Notes: generated from the sequence alone by a model not told the origin. Numbered from the stretch's first letter, positions 1 through 10,560 are shown. The stretch is DNA of 45,289 nucleotides from Candidatus Parcubacteria bacterium (GCA_023142915.1 JAGLIO010000006.1:1-45289); one strand, 5' to 3'. Numbers and translations: made by a program.

Positions 1-28
1 GGTCAGTGAGGAGTTACATAAAAAATGC

Positions 29-57
29 TTGACAAAAATATAGCATTGTGCTATACT
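29..57 (+). promoter_or_regulatory. sigma70-like promoter TTGACA-17-TATACT with an inverted repeat overlapping the -10
   Basis: TTGACA at 29-34, TATACT at 52-57; TATAGCA-TTG-TGCTATA at 39-55. Confidence 0.7.
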
Positions 58-122
58 TTTTTGATGTTTAAGTCGTTCGTTAATAATTAAATGATAAATC
101 AAATATACAGGAGGATGATATC

Positions 123-488
123 ATGATAAATGAAGAACGCAAGGAAAAAATATTTAAAAACGCTAATCAAATATTTCGCGAATGTGGGTTCGATGTAGAG
201 GCAAAGGATGTCATTGACAGAAGATTTGTAGTATCTAGTAGTGTTGAAGGTGATTGGTATCCGATGTTTGGTACAATTTCTTCATTTAAACCTATGTACC
301 TATACAATGGTCCAAAGTTATACTATGAGGTATGGCTATACCCTAATTTCGAACAACACGCATTATGGGTAAAAAATATAGATTTTATAATTTTAAGTAG
401 TAGAGAAGATTTATATTCAGGTGAGTTTAATGCGATTTATATATTTCGCAATAACCCTGATTCAGAAACATTTTTTGATTTCATTTAA
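123..488 (+). CDS. hypothetical protein, 121 aa
   Basis: ORF with strong SD (AGGAGG ending about 8 nt before ATG) and an upstream promoter. Confidence 0.75.
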   Translation: MINEERKEKIFKNANQIFRECGFDVEAKDVIDRRFVVSSSVEGDWYPMFGTISSFKPMYLYNGPKLYYEVWLYPNFEQHALWVKNIDFIILSSREDLYSGEFNAIYIFRNNPDSETFFDFI

Positions 489-525
489 AAAAACCGTAAA
501 GGAGGGAATTATTTTATGCTCAAAA

Positions 526-558
526 CAAAAGGGCAACACCAAGTGTTACCCTTTTTTA
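526..558 (+). terminator. intrinsic terminator
   Basis: GGGcAACAC-CAA-GTGTTaCCC followed by T6. Confidence 0.7.
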
Positions 559-580
559 TTTTACCAAAATTCATTTCACC

Positions 581-3500
581 CTACTCAACCCCAAACCATC
601 CCCCTCTCGTCCTCCCAAAATTCTCTGGAAAATACATCTCAGAAGCAACAGCAGGCAGATGATGGAATTTGCCTGGAATCAAAATACGAACATAGTAATC
701 ATATTCATAGGTGCCTTCTGATAGTCTTTCTTTGAATAAAAACAAGCGGTCGTCGCGCATCTCTACGGCATCGGGACGGATTTGCCGGCTTCGCTGCCAG
801 TCGCGCCAGTTGCCGCCGCGGTACATATAGCCGTAGTTATCTTCAGGCTTTGTTTTGCCTGTTAAAGCCTCTTCATTCTCTGTATCTAAATTAAAATTAA
901 TCAGCTCAACTCCGGCTGGGATAAAGTCTTCTATTGCTACGAAGTTTCTTGCCTTGGGCGTGATTATTTTGATATGTCCGCGCAAAATATCTCCGACTTT
1001 GGCTGAGTTAATCGTGTATTTATACTCTTCGTCGTCAAGAGCGTACAGCTCCCGCGTGATAGTAAATCCTTCATCGCGCGGCGGAACAGTATCAATCGGA
1101 AGAAAATATTTAAGCGAAACATCATAGTAAAAATTATTATTAAGCTTATTGCGGTTAGTCCGGTTAAATGTTAGGGGAGTCATAGCTCCAAATCGCATTT
1201 CATCCAACGGCATCACAATAGTGTCCTGTTGCAGAATATTAGCCGGATCGTAGCCAAATTTCCCAATCTCTTTATTATCAAGCGCTACTTTAAGTTCAAA
1301 ATCGGATTTATTTTCTTCCTGCCAGAGAAGATAATCAGTAAAAGCGTCAACCACGCTTAAAGTGTTGTTGGTTGATCCCCACGCCCCGTCCTTGTTGCGG
1401 CTTCTAAGCAGCCAGCGCATTATGTTGTCTAAAATAGCATTGTCGCGTTTGTCTTTAACCAAAGCTTTAAGCAAAAGAGCGGTATTTTTAATCGGGGTTT
1501 CATAATACTGCCAAATCCATGTTTCATTTTTAGATAAATAAGATCCGCGGGAATCTATTTCAATGCGATTTTCCAAGGTATTATAAATCTTTTGCTTATA
1601 GCTATTAAAAATACTAGGATTGTCTGTGGCAAGCATAGCTAAACAAACAAGCGAAGTATTGCTTATGTCTTCTGAAATAAATTTTTCGTCCTGGATAAAT
1701 GTTTTAATTTTATTTGCTAATGCCGGGCTTAAATGTTTAATGCTTTTCCATTGGGATAAAGTGTAAGCCGTAAGAATAACAGTATTTTTATTATCATAAA
1801 GATTATGACCGTAGTTAATTCTATTTTCTAAAAAATTGTAAGCTTTTTTTATTTTTTCTTCGTCAACATTATAGCCCGCATCTTGTATTTGCTTAAAAGT
1901 ATTTACAATATGCAGGCTTAAATAGAAATTTGACTGCCCGTAAGCATAATAATTAAAACCGCCGTCATTTTTTTGATTTTGATATATCTTATTCAGTCCG
2001 ATTTCAACCAGTTCGTCAATGGTGTAAGTTTGGTCTTCGTATTCAATTTTTTTAAGCTCAAATTTATCGCCGATATTTTCCAAAGCCAAGCCTTTTTTGA
2101 TAACGGCAATTGTGCTTAATTTGCTGGCGATTTGTTCACTGCAGCCGTAAGGAAAGGAAAGCATATAATTTAAGGCGTCGCTTAAAAATACAGCAAGAGT
2201 GGCGCTGGTTTTGATGGTTAATTCGCCTTTATCTTTAATAATATTGTTTGGCAAAAATATATATTCGCTTGCCTTGTCGCCTTTTGTATAACCGGCTGTT
2301 GCAACAGCTTCATAAGTATCATTGCGCCTGATTTTTATTGTTTTCTCCACCGTGTCTTCATGAATATTATCTTGAGCTGAAACTGTAAACACATGAATAC
2401 CATCCTGCTTATCGTGAGGCGCGGATACATTAAAATATATCGTGTTTGACTCTTTGTCTTTTAAGGCAAGGCTTTTATTGGAATCATCTTCCAAATTAAA
2501 GCTTGAGTCTGCCAGCCTGACATCAAATCTTTGGTCTTGGCCGGTTTGGTTATAAACTTTAGCGCCGATTGAAAATTCATCGCCGGGAATAATAAAGCGC
2601 GGTTTTAAAGGTGTTAACATCAACTCTTTGCGGCTGGTTATTTCTTTATAGCCCACTCCCAGCCTAGTGTCTTTAGTCAGACCGATTGATTCTATTTGCC
2701 ATGTAGTCAAATTATCAGGCAAATTAAATTTTATATTTGCCTTGCCTTTGTCATCCGTAACTATAACCGCGCGCCAAAGGGCGGTGTCTTTAAATATTCC
2801 TCTTTTCTTTTTGGCCAAATCTTCAGACTCAGCTCCGCCTCCGCCCTTAGCACCCTCTGCCTTAGAGACACTATCATTTAATTCAATTTCATGCAGTACA
2901 CTTTTTAAATTAGCTGCTGTGGAAACGGTTAAAGGCAAGCCGCCGTAGAAAAACGTTACAGGATTTTTTTTCGGATTGCCTTTTAAGGCTAGTACGCTTA
3001 GATCCGCTACTGCTACTGATAATTCGGTTTTAACTCCTTTGCCTGAGCTGTTTTTAACTTCAAAATCAAGAATAACTTCTTCGCCAGGAAGATAATAATC
3101 TTTATTGGATTTAACTTGAATATCCAGCGTTTTCTTTTCAGTATTAATATTAAATTGAATTTTATTATATTTCACGTCCGGTTCGGGCGATACCAGTACA
3201 ACTGAAGCGTAAATATTCGGAATATATTCTTCAATTATATCAAAGCGATAATTATACAAGCCTTGGTTAACATCTATAATTTCATAGTCAAATATTTTAC
3301 CCCTCTCAATTGAAACCAAGGCCTTGGCGCTTTTGTAAGGAGATTTAATTATAAAACTGGCCTCGTCGTTGACATTCAAATTTGTTTTTTCAACCGCTAA
3401 GTCAAGAGTGTCGTCATTACTCGGCTCTATGTCAACTCGTTTTTCTCCGTAAACATAAAGATTATAATTGGCGTTAGCCATGTTGCCTCGCTTGTCCGCG

Positions 3501-6500
3501 GCCTTGATAACAATTTCAAATTGCCCTTCTTCTTTTATGGAAAAATCGCCGCGCCAATTGCCTTGTTTGTCTGTATTTATTTTCTTTTGCTCAATCGGCG
3601 TTAATTTTTTCTCCCATTTATAATAATAACCGCCGTCCACTTCTTTTCGCCTGTTTCTTACCCATTCCATTTTATTGATTGTTAAATCAATATTATTAAC
3701 GCTCAATTCATGGCCATTTGTGTCAACCGATTTGACTTTAAGTTCAAAAGATTCATTTTTTCCCAGAAAAGATTTGTCTGTTTTAAGCCCTAAATAAAAT
3801 TCCGCGTTATGCACAACAAAAGATTTTTGCGCGGAAACTGACTGGCCGTTTTCGTTCTTGATTGTCAGGTAAACAACAAAAATTTTGCTTTTTCGTTCTT
3901 CGTCTTGGCCGAATAATTTATTAAAATCAAGCTGGTGGCTGATTCGCGCTTTGCCGTTTGAATCTAATTTCGTCTTGTTTCTTAAAATAAATTTATCATT
4001 ATAATCGCAGCCCCAAAAGCATCGCTGCCAGCTGTTGCCAAAATTAAAATATTCGCCTTTGTATTTGTCAAAATGATAATTCTGGCTGCCGATGCTGTAA
4101 GTAACCTCTCCGCCGTCCAAAGGCACTCCAAAGTAATAGCCGGCTTTCATGTCAAGCGTAAAAGTATCGCCTGATATATATTCTTCCTTGTCAATTTTTG
4201 TTTCTATTTTAAACGGCGCTGGAATATATTCTTCTACGTCAAAATAGGCATACATATCTTTGGTTTTTATGCGGTATCTACCAAGCGGCGCTTCAGCGTC
4301 AAGTTCTATGTCGGCGCTAAAAGTGCCGAATTCATTAACTGTCAATTCTTCGTTATAAATTTCATTATTCCTGCTATCAGTAATAATCAGCGGTATTTTC
4401 TTTTCTCTGAATATTTCATAATCACCGTCAAAGCCGACGCGATAAAGCCCTTTTATATGCACCTTATGTCCAGGACGGTAAATCGGCCGGTCAGTATAGA
4501 CATAAATTTTTTGCGCGTTATATGCCGAACTGCTATATTCAAATTTATTATAATAAGCCATAACAATAGCGTCGTTTCCATTGTTGTCGCTCACTACGGC
4601 GCCTAAAAGATTGTTAATCGCTGTTGTCTCAGCTATGCCAAAATCATTAGTATAAAAAGTTGCCGCCCTAAGCGCCGCTTTATCTTTTTGCGTCTGATAT
4701 AATTCAACGCGCGCGTTTTTTATTGGGTTTAGTCCGTCCAAATCAGTAACCCAGTAAAGATTGTTAATTGAGGCTTTCTGTCCGCCGGTAAGATTTTTTT
4801 CCGTGCGGCTGTTTCTTGTGCCGCTATAATTTTCGTTAATATTGATCTTTTTTTCAACAACATTTAGGTTTGTTACGGTAATATATGTTCTTTCGTTTAC
4901 TTTTTTCCCATTATAGCGATGAACATAGTTGGGATGAGAAAAAGTCAAAATATAGTGTCCGCGCGTATCAGTAAAATAATCTTTTAAATTAACCTGAAAA
5001 TAATTTTTTATCCAAAAACGCTTGGGCAATTCAATTTTATCTTGCTGAATTGTAATACAGTTATTTATAATAGATGCCGGTTCCCAATACGCGGGTTTAT
5101 TGTCCAGATGGTTAAGCATGTCCTCTGCCGCTAATTTACAAATATGCAAATTTACAAATTCCATATTTTCAACAGCATAAGTAAGCTTTGTTTTGTCCGG
5201 AACTGTAACCGTATAATCTTTTTGAAAATGATAAAAATTCAGATATTTTTGCGGCATTGTGCCTGTTGTAAATTTAACAGCACGCGCGTCTTTATTATTA
5301 AAATGATCAACTATTTTAAGATTAACAGTATATTCAGTTTCAGGCATAAGCCCGTAATTAATTCTGCTTTCAAATGTTCCACGCGCGCATTTATAATAAT
5401 TTCCTGTATAATTTTTCGGCACTAACACCGGTCTGCTCCAGCTTTTATACTCATAATCAGGTCTAATTGTTAAATAATAGTCTATATCTTCTTTAGCCGG
5501 AGAATTAAGCGGACTATTGCTGCAAATTATAAGTAAAGTGAGCATATTGTTGCCGCTAATTGCGAGTTTGTGCTGACTACTGCCGGCATTATTCGCCGGA
5601 ATCGTGGAGAGAATTCGCAATTTCGGAATAACATTAGCATATTCAATAATTTTTTCTTTATTAATCTGCAAGCCGTCTGAATTGATAATTTTTTTAAATA
5701 TTATTTCCAAATTTTCAGAATAATTTATTTTATCGCTTTGAAATGTGAGACGTATTCGCGCTTTGTCTGGAATTTTTTCGCATTCATCCATTTTGGCGTA
5801 ATAATAATCGTTTTCCTGTTCCTTGCATTTTTCTCCATATTCAATTGAAACAAGTTTTTCAGATTCTATTTTGCTTTTATCAAGATTAATGTCTTCATAA
5901 AAATCAACTACCAATTTGCCTTGCGCGTCAAAAAAATCCTGAGCCGCGAAATTTGTTTGCTCTGATGTCGCGCTGATACTGCTGATAATATCACTGACAA
6001 TAAAGTTAATTTGTTTAGGCTCTTCAATAATAATATCGCCACGAGCTGGATAAGCTTTGTTGATGGTCAACTGATAATTATTCGTAAAATCCCAAAGTTT
6101 TTTCCGTCCATGCCGATCCTTTTTATTATAAATCAACAGCGTTGATTCGTCTTTCTCTTCTATATATTCTTTGTCTTTTGGATTGTAAATTTTTTTAACG
6201 CCGTACTCAACAATAAATTCAAGATTTTTATCAGTAGTATTATTATGCAATTTTATTGTTTCTCTTGTCTGATTAATATCTATCGGCTGGTTAAATTTAA
6301 CACCAATTGGCTGATTGTAAATAATTTTATCCTTATTTACGTATTCATAGCGAAGTTTTCTGGTAATAAAAGTATGGGATAGTTCATTGACCAAAAGTCC
6401 GTCCATGGAAGTGAAGCCGGGTTTTATAACAACGTTGTAATTAGAGGAAGGTATTAAGGTTTCGTTTGGTTGAAATTGCAAGGCCTTGGTGCTGATCCAT

Positions 6501-7060
6501 TTGAATTTTCCAAGAGTAGGCGGATTGATTTCTATCGGCACATCACTCTCATACATAACATCAAGGGTAGTCAAAGGTACCATCGGGCGGTTAAAAATTA
6601 TTGTAATATCGGATTTCTCATGGGTTTCAGAATCTTTTTTAGGAAAAATAGCTGTTATCTCAGGATTTTCGTCTATTAAAAAGTCCTTGCCGATTGTGCC
6701 GGCAGACGAATTTAAGGCAACTGAATAATATTTGCCTATTTTTAGCTTTGTTTCAGGTTTAAATACGATTTGTTGTTCTTCAACGCTATCCAGCCATTGC
6801 CCCTTAATTTCCGGAGTAAACACAATGTTCGTTTTAGCTTTCTCGCTGTTTATGTCTGGCGGCAGATTAATAGCTATATTCGCGTTTTGCGAAATTTTAT
6901 CATTCACCAAAGTATAAGCCTGAGCGTAGTTCGGCGCCGGCTTAAAATAATCGGAAAGTTTTCTCTTGCCAGTTTCCTTATCAAGCAAATAAAAAACGGC
7001 CATGCCGCCAATTAAAAAAATTAATAATACTCCAACAGCTATTATTATTTTATTTTTCAT
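581..7060 (-). CDS. alpha-2-macroglobulin family protein (membrane-anchored, thioester type), 2159 aa
   Basis: N-terminal TM; MG-like domains; 'FKDTALWRAVIVTDDKGKA'; thioester motif 'YGCSEQ'; A2M-like C-terminal helical toroid. Confidence 0.9.
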   Translation of the reverse strand: MKNKIIIAVGVLLIFLIGGMAVFYLLDKETGKRKLSDYFKPAPNYAQAYTLVNDKISQNANIAINLPPDINSEKAKTNIVFTPEIKGQWLDSVEEQQIVFKPETKLKIGKYYSVALNSSAGTIGKDFLIDENPEITAIFPKKDSETHEKSDITIIFNRPMVPLTTLDVMYESDVPIEINPPTLGKFKWISTKALQFQPNETLIPSSNYNVVIKPGFTSMDGLLVNELSHTFITRKLRYEYVNKDKIIYNQPIGVKFNQPIDINQTRETIKLHNNTTDKNLEFIVEYGVKKIYNPKDKEYIEEKDESTLLIYNKKDRHGRKKLWDFTNNYQLTINKAYPARGDIIIEEPKQINFIVSDIISSISATSEQTNFAAQDFFDAQGKLVVDFYEDINLDKSKIESEKLVSIEYGEKCKEQENDYYYAKMDECEKIPDKARIRLTFQSDKINYSENLEIIFKKIINSDGLQINKEKIIEYANVIPKLRILSTIPANNAGSSQHKLAISGNNMLTLLIICSNSPLNSPAKEDIDYYLTIRPDYEYKSWSRPVLVPKNYTGNYYKCARGTFESRINYGLMPETEYTVNLKIVDHFNNKDARAVKFTTGTMPQKYLNFYHFQKDYTVTVPDKTKLTYAVENMEFVNLHICKLAAEDMLNHLDNKPAYWEPASIINNCITIQQDKIELPKRFWIKNYFQVNLKDYFTDTRGHYILTFSHPNYVHRYNGKKVNERTYITVTNLNVVEKKININENYSGTRNSRTEKNLTGGQKASINNLYWVTDLDGLNPIKNARVELYQTQKDKAALRAATFYTNDFGIAETTAINNLLGAVVSDNNGNDAIVMAYYNKFEYSSSAYNAQKIYVYTDRPIYRPGHKVHIKGLYRVGFDGDYEIFREKKIPLIITDSRNNEIYNEELTVNEFGTFSADIELDAEAPLGRYRIKTKDMYAYFDVEEYIPAPFKIETKIDKEEYISGDTFTLDMKAGYYFGVPLDGGEVTYSIGSQNYHFDKYKGEYFNFGNSWQRCFWGCDYNDKFILRNKTKLDSNGKARISHQLDFNKLFGQDEERKSKIFVVYLTIKNENGQSVSAQKSFVVHNAEFYLGLKTDKSFLGKNESFELKVKSVDTNGHELSVNNIDLTINKMEWVRNRRKEVDGGYYYKWEKKLTPIEQKKINTDKQGNWRGDFSIKEEGQFEIVIKAADKRGNMANANYNLYVYGEKRVDIEPSNDDTLDLAVEKTNLNVNDEASFIIKSPYKSAKALVSIERGKIFDYEIIDVNQGLYNYRFDIIEEYIPNIYASVVLVSPEPDVKYNKIQFNINTEKKTLDIQVKSNKDYYLPGEEVILDFEVKNSSGKGVKTELSVAVADLSVLALKGNPKKNPVTFFYGGLPLTVSTAANLKSVLHEIELNDSVSKAEGAKGGGGAESEDLAKKKRGIFKDTALWRAVIVTDDKGKANIKFNLPDNLTTWQIESIGLTKDTRLGVGYKEITSRKELMLTPLKPRFIIPGDEFSIGAKVYNQTGQDQRFDVRLADSSFNLEDDSNKSLALKDKESNTIYFNVSAPHDKQDGIHVFTVSAQDNIHEDTVEKTIKIRRNDTYEAVATAGYTKGDKASEYIFLPNNIIKDKGELTIKTSATLAVFLSDALNYMLSFPYGCSEQIASKLSTIAVIKKGLALENIGDKFELKKIEYEDQTYTIDELVEIGLNKIYQNQKNDGGFNYYAYGQSNFYLSLHIVNTFKQIQDAGYNVDEEKIKKAYNFLENRINYGHNLYDNKNTVILTAYTLSQWKSIKHLSPALANKIKTFIQDEKFISEDISNTSLVCLAMLATDNPSIFNSYKQKIYNTLENRIEIDSRGSYLSKNETWIWQYYETPIKNTALLLKALVKDKRDNAILDNIMRWLLRSRNKDGAWGSTNNTLSVVDAFTDYLLWQEENKSDFELKVALDNKEIGKFGYDPANILQQDTIVMPLDEMRFGAMTPLTFNRTNRNKLNNNFYYDVSLKYFLPIDTVPPRDEGFTITRELYALDDEEYKYTINSAKVGDILRGHIKIITPKARNFVAIEDFIPAGVELINFNLDTENEEALTGKTKPEDNYGYMYRGGNWRDWQRSRQIRPDAVEMRDDRLFLFKERLSEGTYEYDYYVRILIPGKFHHLPAVASEMYFPENFGRTRGGWFGVE

Positions 7061-7238
7061 ATTTTTTAAAATTAACTTAAATTATGTTGTTTTCGCTTAA
7101 ATTATAACAGATTTTTGTGTTATGGACAAATTTAATAATTTTTTTAAAAAAAAGATGGTGACAATTGCACTTTTGCACTTTTTTTAATATTAATTTTTTG
7201 CTATAATGCAAGAAAGAATAATATAAGACATTTAAATT

Positions 7239-8738
7239 ATGATGCAATTAATTGAATTATCCGCTTTATCAAAACGGCTGTTTATTTTTTTATCTTCATT
7301 TTTAACCGTTTTAATTTTCGCGCTATTGTTAAAGTCATTAATAAATTCATTTTTGTTATTAGACGGATTTTGGGCGGAATTTGTTATTATAATTTTCGCG
7401 ATTTTAATTTTTCCGCTTGTAAAAATTTTTTATTCATGGATGGCAAAAGTTTTTATTTTTCCATACGGCCGCGACAGCATGAATGTTATTGCCGGATTAA
7501 ATAAGAGTTTAAAAAATACCTTGAATGTTGATGAAATATATATAAAATTGTCCGGCTTGCTCTGTGATGCCTTTAGGACTAAGTCTTTCGCCGTATTCAG
7601 CTATAATGAAAGCAATAATAGTTTTTCCATAGTATTCAACAATGGATTTGATATAAATTTCAGCGATAAAAAAAATATAGGTTGCGATTTAAATAAGAGT
7701 TGTTTTGCGGATGGCAAGGCTATGGCAATTAAAAGCCTGATTAATTGCTGTGAGAATTCAGATGAATTAGCCGGATTTTTAATTAAATTAAAAGCAGGCG
7801 CGCTTATGCCGGTAAATATAAAGAATAAGTTTGCCGGTTTTTTTATTTTGGGCAGGAAAGAAACCGTCGGTATTTATAATAAAAAAGATTTGCAGACTCT
7901 TGGAATAGCGGGCGCTCAGGCTTCAATGGCGATTGAAAACGCTTTAATGTATCAGGAAACAAAGAATTTTAATAACAAGCTTGAAGAGGAGGTGGCGATT
8001 GCGACAAAAGAATTAAGGGAAGCCAATGATGAGTTAATGAAATTGGACAAAGCGAAAAGTGAATTTATTTCCATTGCCTCTCATCAATTAAGAACGCCTT
8101 TAACGGTTATTAAGGGATATATTTCCATGATGATGGAGGGTAATTTTGGCAAGCTTCCGGAAAGCATAGCCGGTTCAATTAAAAAAGTTTATGATTCCAA
8201 TGAAAGATTAATATTACTGGTTGAAAATTTATTAAATATTTCACGCATTGAGTCCGGCAACTTGCAATTTAATTTAAAAGAGACAGATATAGAAGAGCTG
8301 GTGATTAGCGTTATAGATGAATTACAGGATACTGCTAAAAAGAATGGCAATGAGTTGATATATAAGCCATCTGCCGCGAAAATCCCTTGCGCGACAGTTG
8401 ATTCGGAAAAAATTCGCCATGTAATTTTAAATTATCTTGATAACGCGATTAAATATTCTGAAAAAGGAGAAATTATTATAAGATTAATACACAAAAACAA
8501 TAAAATAATTTTTAGCGTCCGCGATTCAGGCATCGGACTTTCCAATGAAGAGCTTACGAATTTATTTAGAAAATTTTACCGCGGATCATTAACGCCGCTG
8601 ATTCATACAGAAGGAACCGGACTTGGATTGTATGTGGCAAAACAGATGATGAAATTGCATAATGGCAGGGTATGGGCGGAAAGCAAAGGTAAAAACAAGG
8701 GCGCGATATTTTATTTTTCCCTGCCCTTGCCTAAATAG
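7239..8738 (+). CDS. sensor histidine kinase (2 TM, GAF-like, HisKA, HATPase_c)
   Basis: 'SHQLRTPLTVIKGYISMM' H-box, 'NYLDNAIKYS' N-box, 'DSGIGLS' and 'GTGLGLYVAK' G-boxes. Confidence 0.92.
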   Translation: MMQLIELSALSKRLFIFLSSFLTVLIFALLLKSLINSFLLLDGFWAEFVIIIFAILIFPLVKIFYSWMAKVFIFPYGRDSMNVIAGLNKSLKNTLNVDEIYIKLSGLLCDAFRTKSFAVFSYNESNNSFSIVFNNGFDINFSDKKNIGCDLNKSCFADGKAMAIKSLINCCENSDELAGFLIKLKAGALMPVNIKNKFAGFFILGRKETVGIYNKKDLQTLGIAGAQASMAIENALMYQETKNFNNKLEEEVAIATKELREANDELMKLDKAKSEFISIASHQLRTPLTVIKGYISMMMEGNFGKLPESIAGSIKKVYDSNERLILLVENLLNISRIESGNLQFNLKETDIEELVISVIDELQDTAKKNGNELIYKPSAAKIPCATVDSEKIRHVILNYLDNAIKYSEKGEIIIRLIHKNNKIIFSVRDSGIGLSNEELTNLFRKFYRGSLTPLIHTEGTGLGLYVAKQMMKLHNGRVWAESKGKNKGAIFYFSLPLPK

Positions 8739-8784
8739 TTGGTTTTGGGTTATTATATTAGTATTATTATTAAATTTATATTTT

Positions 8785-8961
8785 ATGGCAATTTCAGTAA
8801 ACAAAGATACTTGCATTGGCTGCGGCGCGTGCGCGGCAATATGTCCCAGTATTTTTAAAATGGATGACGACGGCAAAGCATCCGCGATTAACAAAGGCGA
8901 TTTGAGCTGCGCTAAAAACGCCGGTGAAAGCTGTCCTGTTCAAGCAATTAAAGTTGTATAA
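8785..8961 (+). CDS. ferredoxin, 4Fe-4S
   Basis: 'MAISVNKDTCIGCGACAAICPSIFKMDDDGKA...CPVQAIKVV'; internal ATG of the listed 8662 ORF. Confidence 0.9.
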   Translation: MAISVNKDTCIGCGACAAICPSIFKMDDDGKASAINKGDLSCAKNAGESCPVQAIKVV

Positions 8962-8974
8962 AATGTTTAAAGCC

Positions 8975-9010
8975 AGCCTTCCTCATTCGTTATGAGAGAG
9001 GCTTGTTTTT
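8975..9010 (+). terminator. intrinsic terminator after ferredoxin
   Basis: AGCCTTCCTCAT-TCGTT-ATGAGAGAGGCT hairpin followed by T-rich tract. Confidence 0.6.
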
Positions 9011-9016
9011 GTTTTA

Positions 9017-9072
9017 TAGTCAAGGAATTTCAATATTCCTGACTACTGTTAGTGCCCTTTGGGCATAACTTG
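9017..9072 (+). repeat. dispersed two-hairpin element, copy A (uvrC leader)
   Basis: TAGTCAAGGAATTTCAATATTCCTGACTACTGTTAGTGCCCTTTGGGCATAACTTG; near-identical to 38567-38622 and 40470-40525, inverted at 12373-12427. Confidence 0.9.
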
Positions 9073-9091
9073 AGAATATTTTTAATTTTTT

Positions 9092-10438
9092 ATGGATATA
9101 AAAAAAATACAAATTCCTCAGACTTCGGGCTGTTATTACTTTTTAAATAAACAAGGAAAAATAATTTATATAGGCAAAGCAACAAATTTAAAAAACCGTG
9201 TGTATTCGTATTGGCACAAAAGCGCTGGTTTGAGTGGCGCTAAACAAGAAATGATAAAAGAAACAGCAGATATAAAATACATTGAAACCGATTCGGAAAT
9301 AGAGGCTTTGCTTTTGGAGTCAAATTTAATAAAAAAGCATCAGCCAAAATACAATATTGACTTAAGAGATGACAAGCGTTTTGCTTATATTAAGATTTCA
9401 ACTGAGGACGAAATCCCGGGAGTTTTTATGACTCGTAAAATTGAAAAGCAAGGAAAATATTTCGGTCCCTTTACGTCCGCGCAAGCTGTTAGGGATACAT
9501 TAAAAGCAATTAGAAAAATATGGCCGTATTGCACAGAGCGGAAAATTAAAAATAAGCCTTGTTTTTACGCGCAAATAAACCGTTGTACGGGAGTATGCGG
9601 CGGCGATTTTAATTTAGCGAAATACAAGAGCAAGATTATTAAGCCTATTGAGATATTTTTAAGCGGTAAAAAGAATAAATTAATTTTTAATTACGAATTA
9701 CAAATTAAGAATTTAGAGAAAAAACTAAAAGACAATAAAGATGATGAAAAAATTATTGAAGAGATGATGTGGCTAAAACTAACATTATTGAATTTAAAAC
9801 ATGTGCTTGATTGCGTGAATATTATTGGAATTTCCGAAAAGTATGCGGCTGATGTGGTTGAGCTTGCGAAAATTTTAGCCTTACCAAAAGTTCCCGCGCG
9901 CATAGAAGGATATGATATATCAAATATTTTCGGGCGCGAGGCGGTTGGAGTAATGGTGGTTTTTTCCAATGGCGAAGCTGACAAAAGCGGATATCGCAAG
10001 TTTAAAATAAAAGTTTCAAGCGATCTAGGCGATACAGGGATGTTGCGAGAAGTGCTAGAGAGAAGACTTGGGCACATAACATATAATACGCGAGATATAA
10101 CAAAGAATATTCAAGAAAAACAGCTAGGCAAAAGAAAATTAACAGTTTGGCCTGATCCTGATTTGATTATTATTGACGGCGGCAAAGCACAGCTTAATTT
10201 AGCAGTAAGATTATTAAAAAAAGAAAAATTGGATATTCCAGTGATAGCCGTGTCAAAAGGCAAAGGGCTTCGCGGCGCCAACGCTCCTGATAAAATATTT
10301 TTTCCAGGAGAAAAAAAATCGCTTGAATTGCCTTTAGCGTCTCCGGCTTTGCATATCATAAAGCGCGTCCGCGATGAGGCGCATCGCTTCGCGATTAAGT
10401 ATCATAGGGAGTTAAGGAGGAAAAAATTTGTAAAATAA
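9092..10438 (+). CDS. uvrC: UvrC family excinuclease subunit, C-terminally short
   Basis: N-terminal GIY-YIG 'GCYYFLNKQGKIIYIGKATNLKNR'; UvrC RNaseH-like domain 'GYDISNIFGREAVGVMVVF', 'DLIIIDGGKAQL'. Confidence 0.92.
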   Translation: MDIKKIQIPQTSGCYYFLNKQGKIIYIGKATNLKNRVYSYWHKSAGLSGAKQEMIKETADIKYIETDSEIEALLLESNLIKKHQPKYNIDLRDDKRFAYIKISTEDEIPGVFMTRKIEKQGKYFGPFTSAQAVRDTLKAIRKIWPYCTERKIKNKPCFYAQINRCTGVCGGDFNLAKYKSKIIKPIEIFLSGKKNKLIFNYELQIKNLEKKLKDNKDDEKIIEEMMWLKLTLLNLKHVLDCVNIIGISEKYAADVVELAKILALPKVPARIEGYDISNIFGREAVGVMVVFSNGEADKSGYRKFKIKVSSDLGDTGMLREVLERRLGHITYNTRDITKNIQEKQLGKRKLTVWPDPDLIIIDGGKAQLNLAVRLLKKEKLDIPVIAVSKGKGLRGANAPDKIFFPGEKKSLELPLASPALHIIKRVRDEAHRFAIKYHRELRRKKFVK

Positions 10439-10531
10439 TTAACAATTGAATATTTATTAAATATATAATAGAAATATAATATCGAAATTATTTTATTTAT
10501 AAATTATTAAATAACATAAATAATTGTTCCC

Positions 10532-10560
10532 TTGACTAAAATAAAAATTTTGGCTAATAT
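10532..10560 (+). promoter_or_regulatory. promoter TTGACT-17-TAATAT upstream of tRNA-Thr
   Basis: -35 at 10532-10537, -10 at 10555-10560. Confidence 0.5.

Noticed and set aside
516-662. Small + strand ORF MLKTKGQHQVLPFF... with an AAAGGAGGG SD
   Set aside because: The start is overlapped by the terminator hairpin and the rest is antisense to the A2M 3' end; more likely a relic.
855-7015. Plus-strand ORFs antisense to the A2M gene
   Set aside because: Fully inside a 2159-aa coding region with clear family motifs; typical shadow ORFs.
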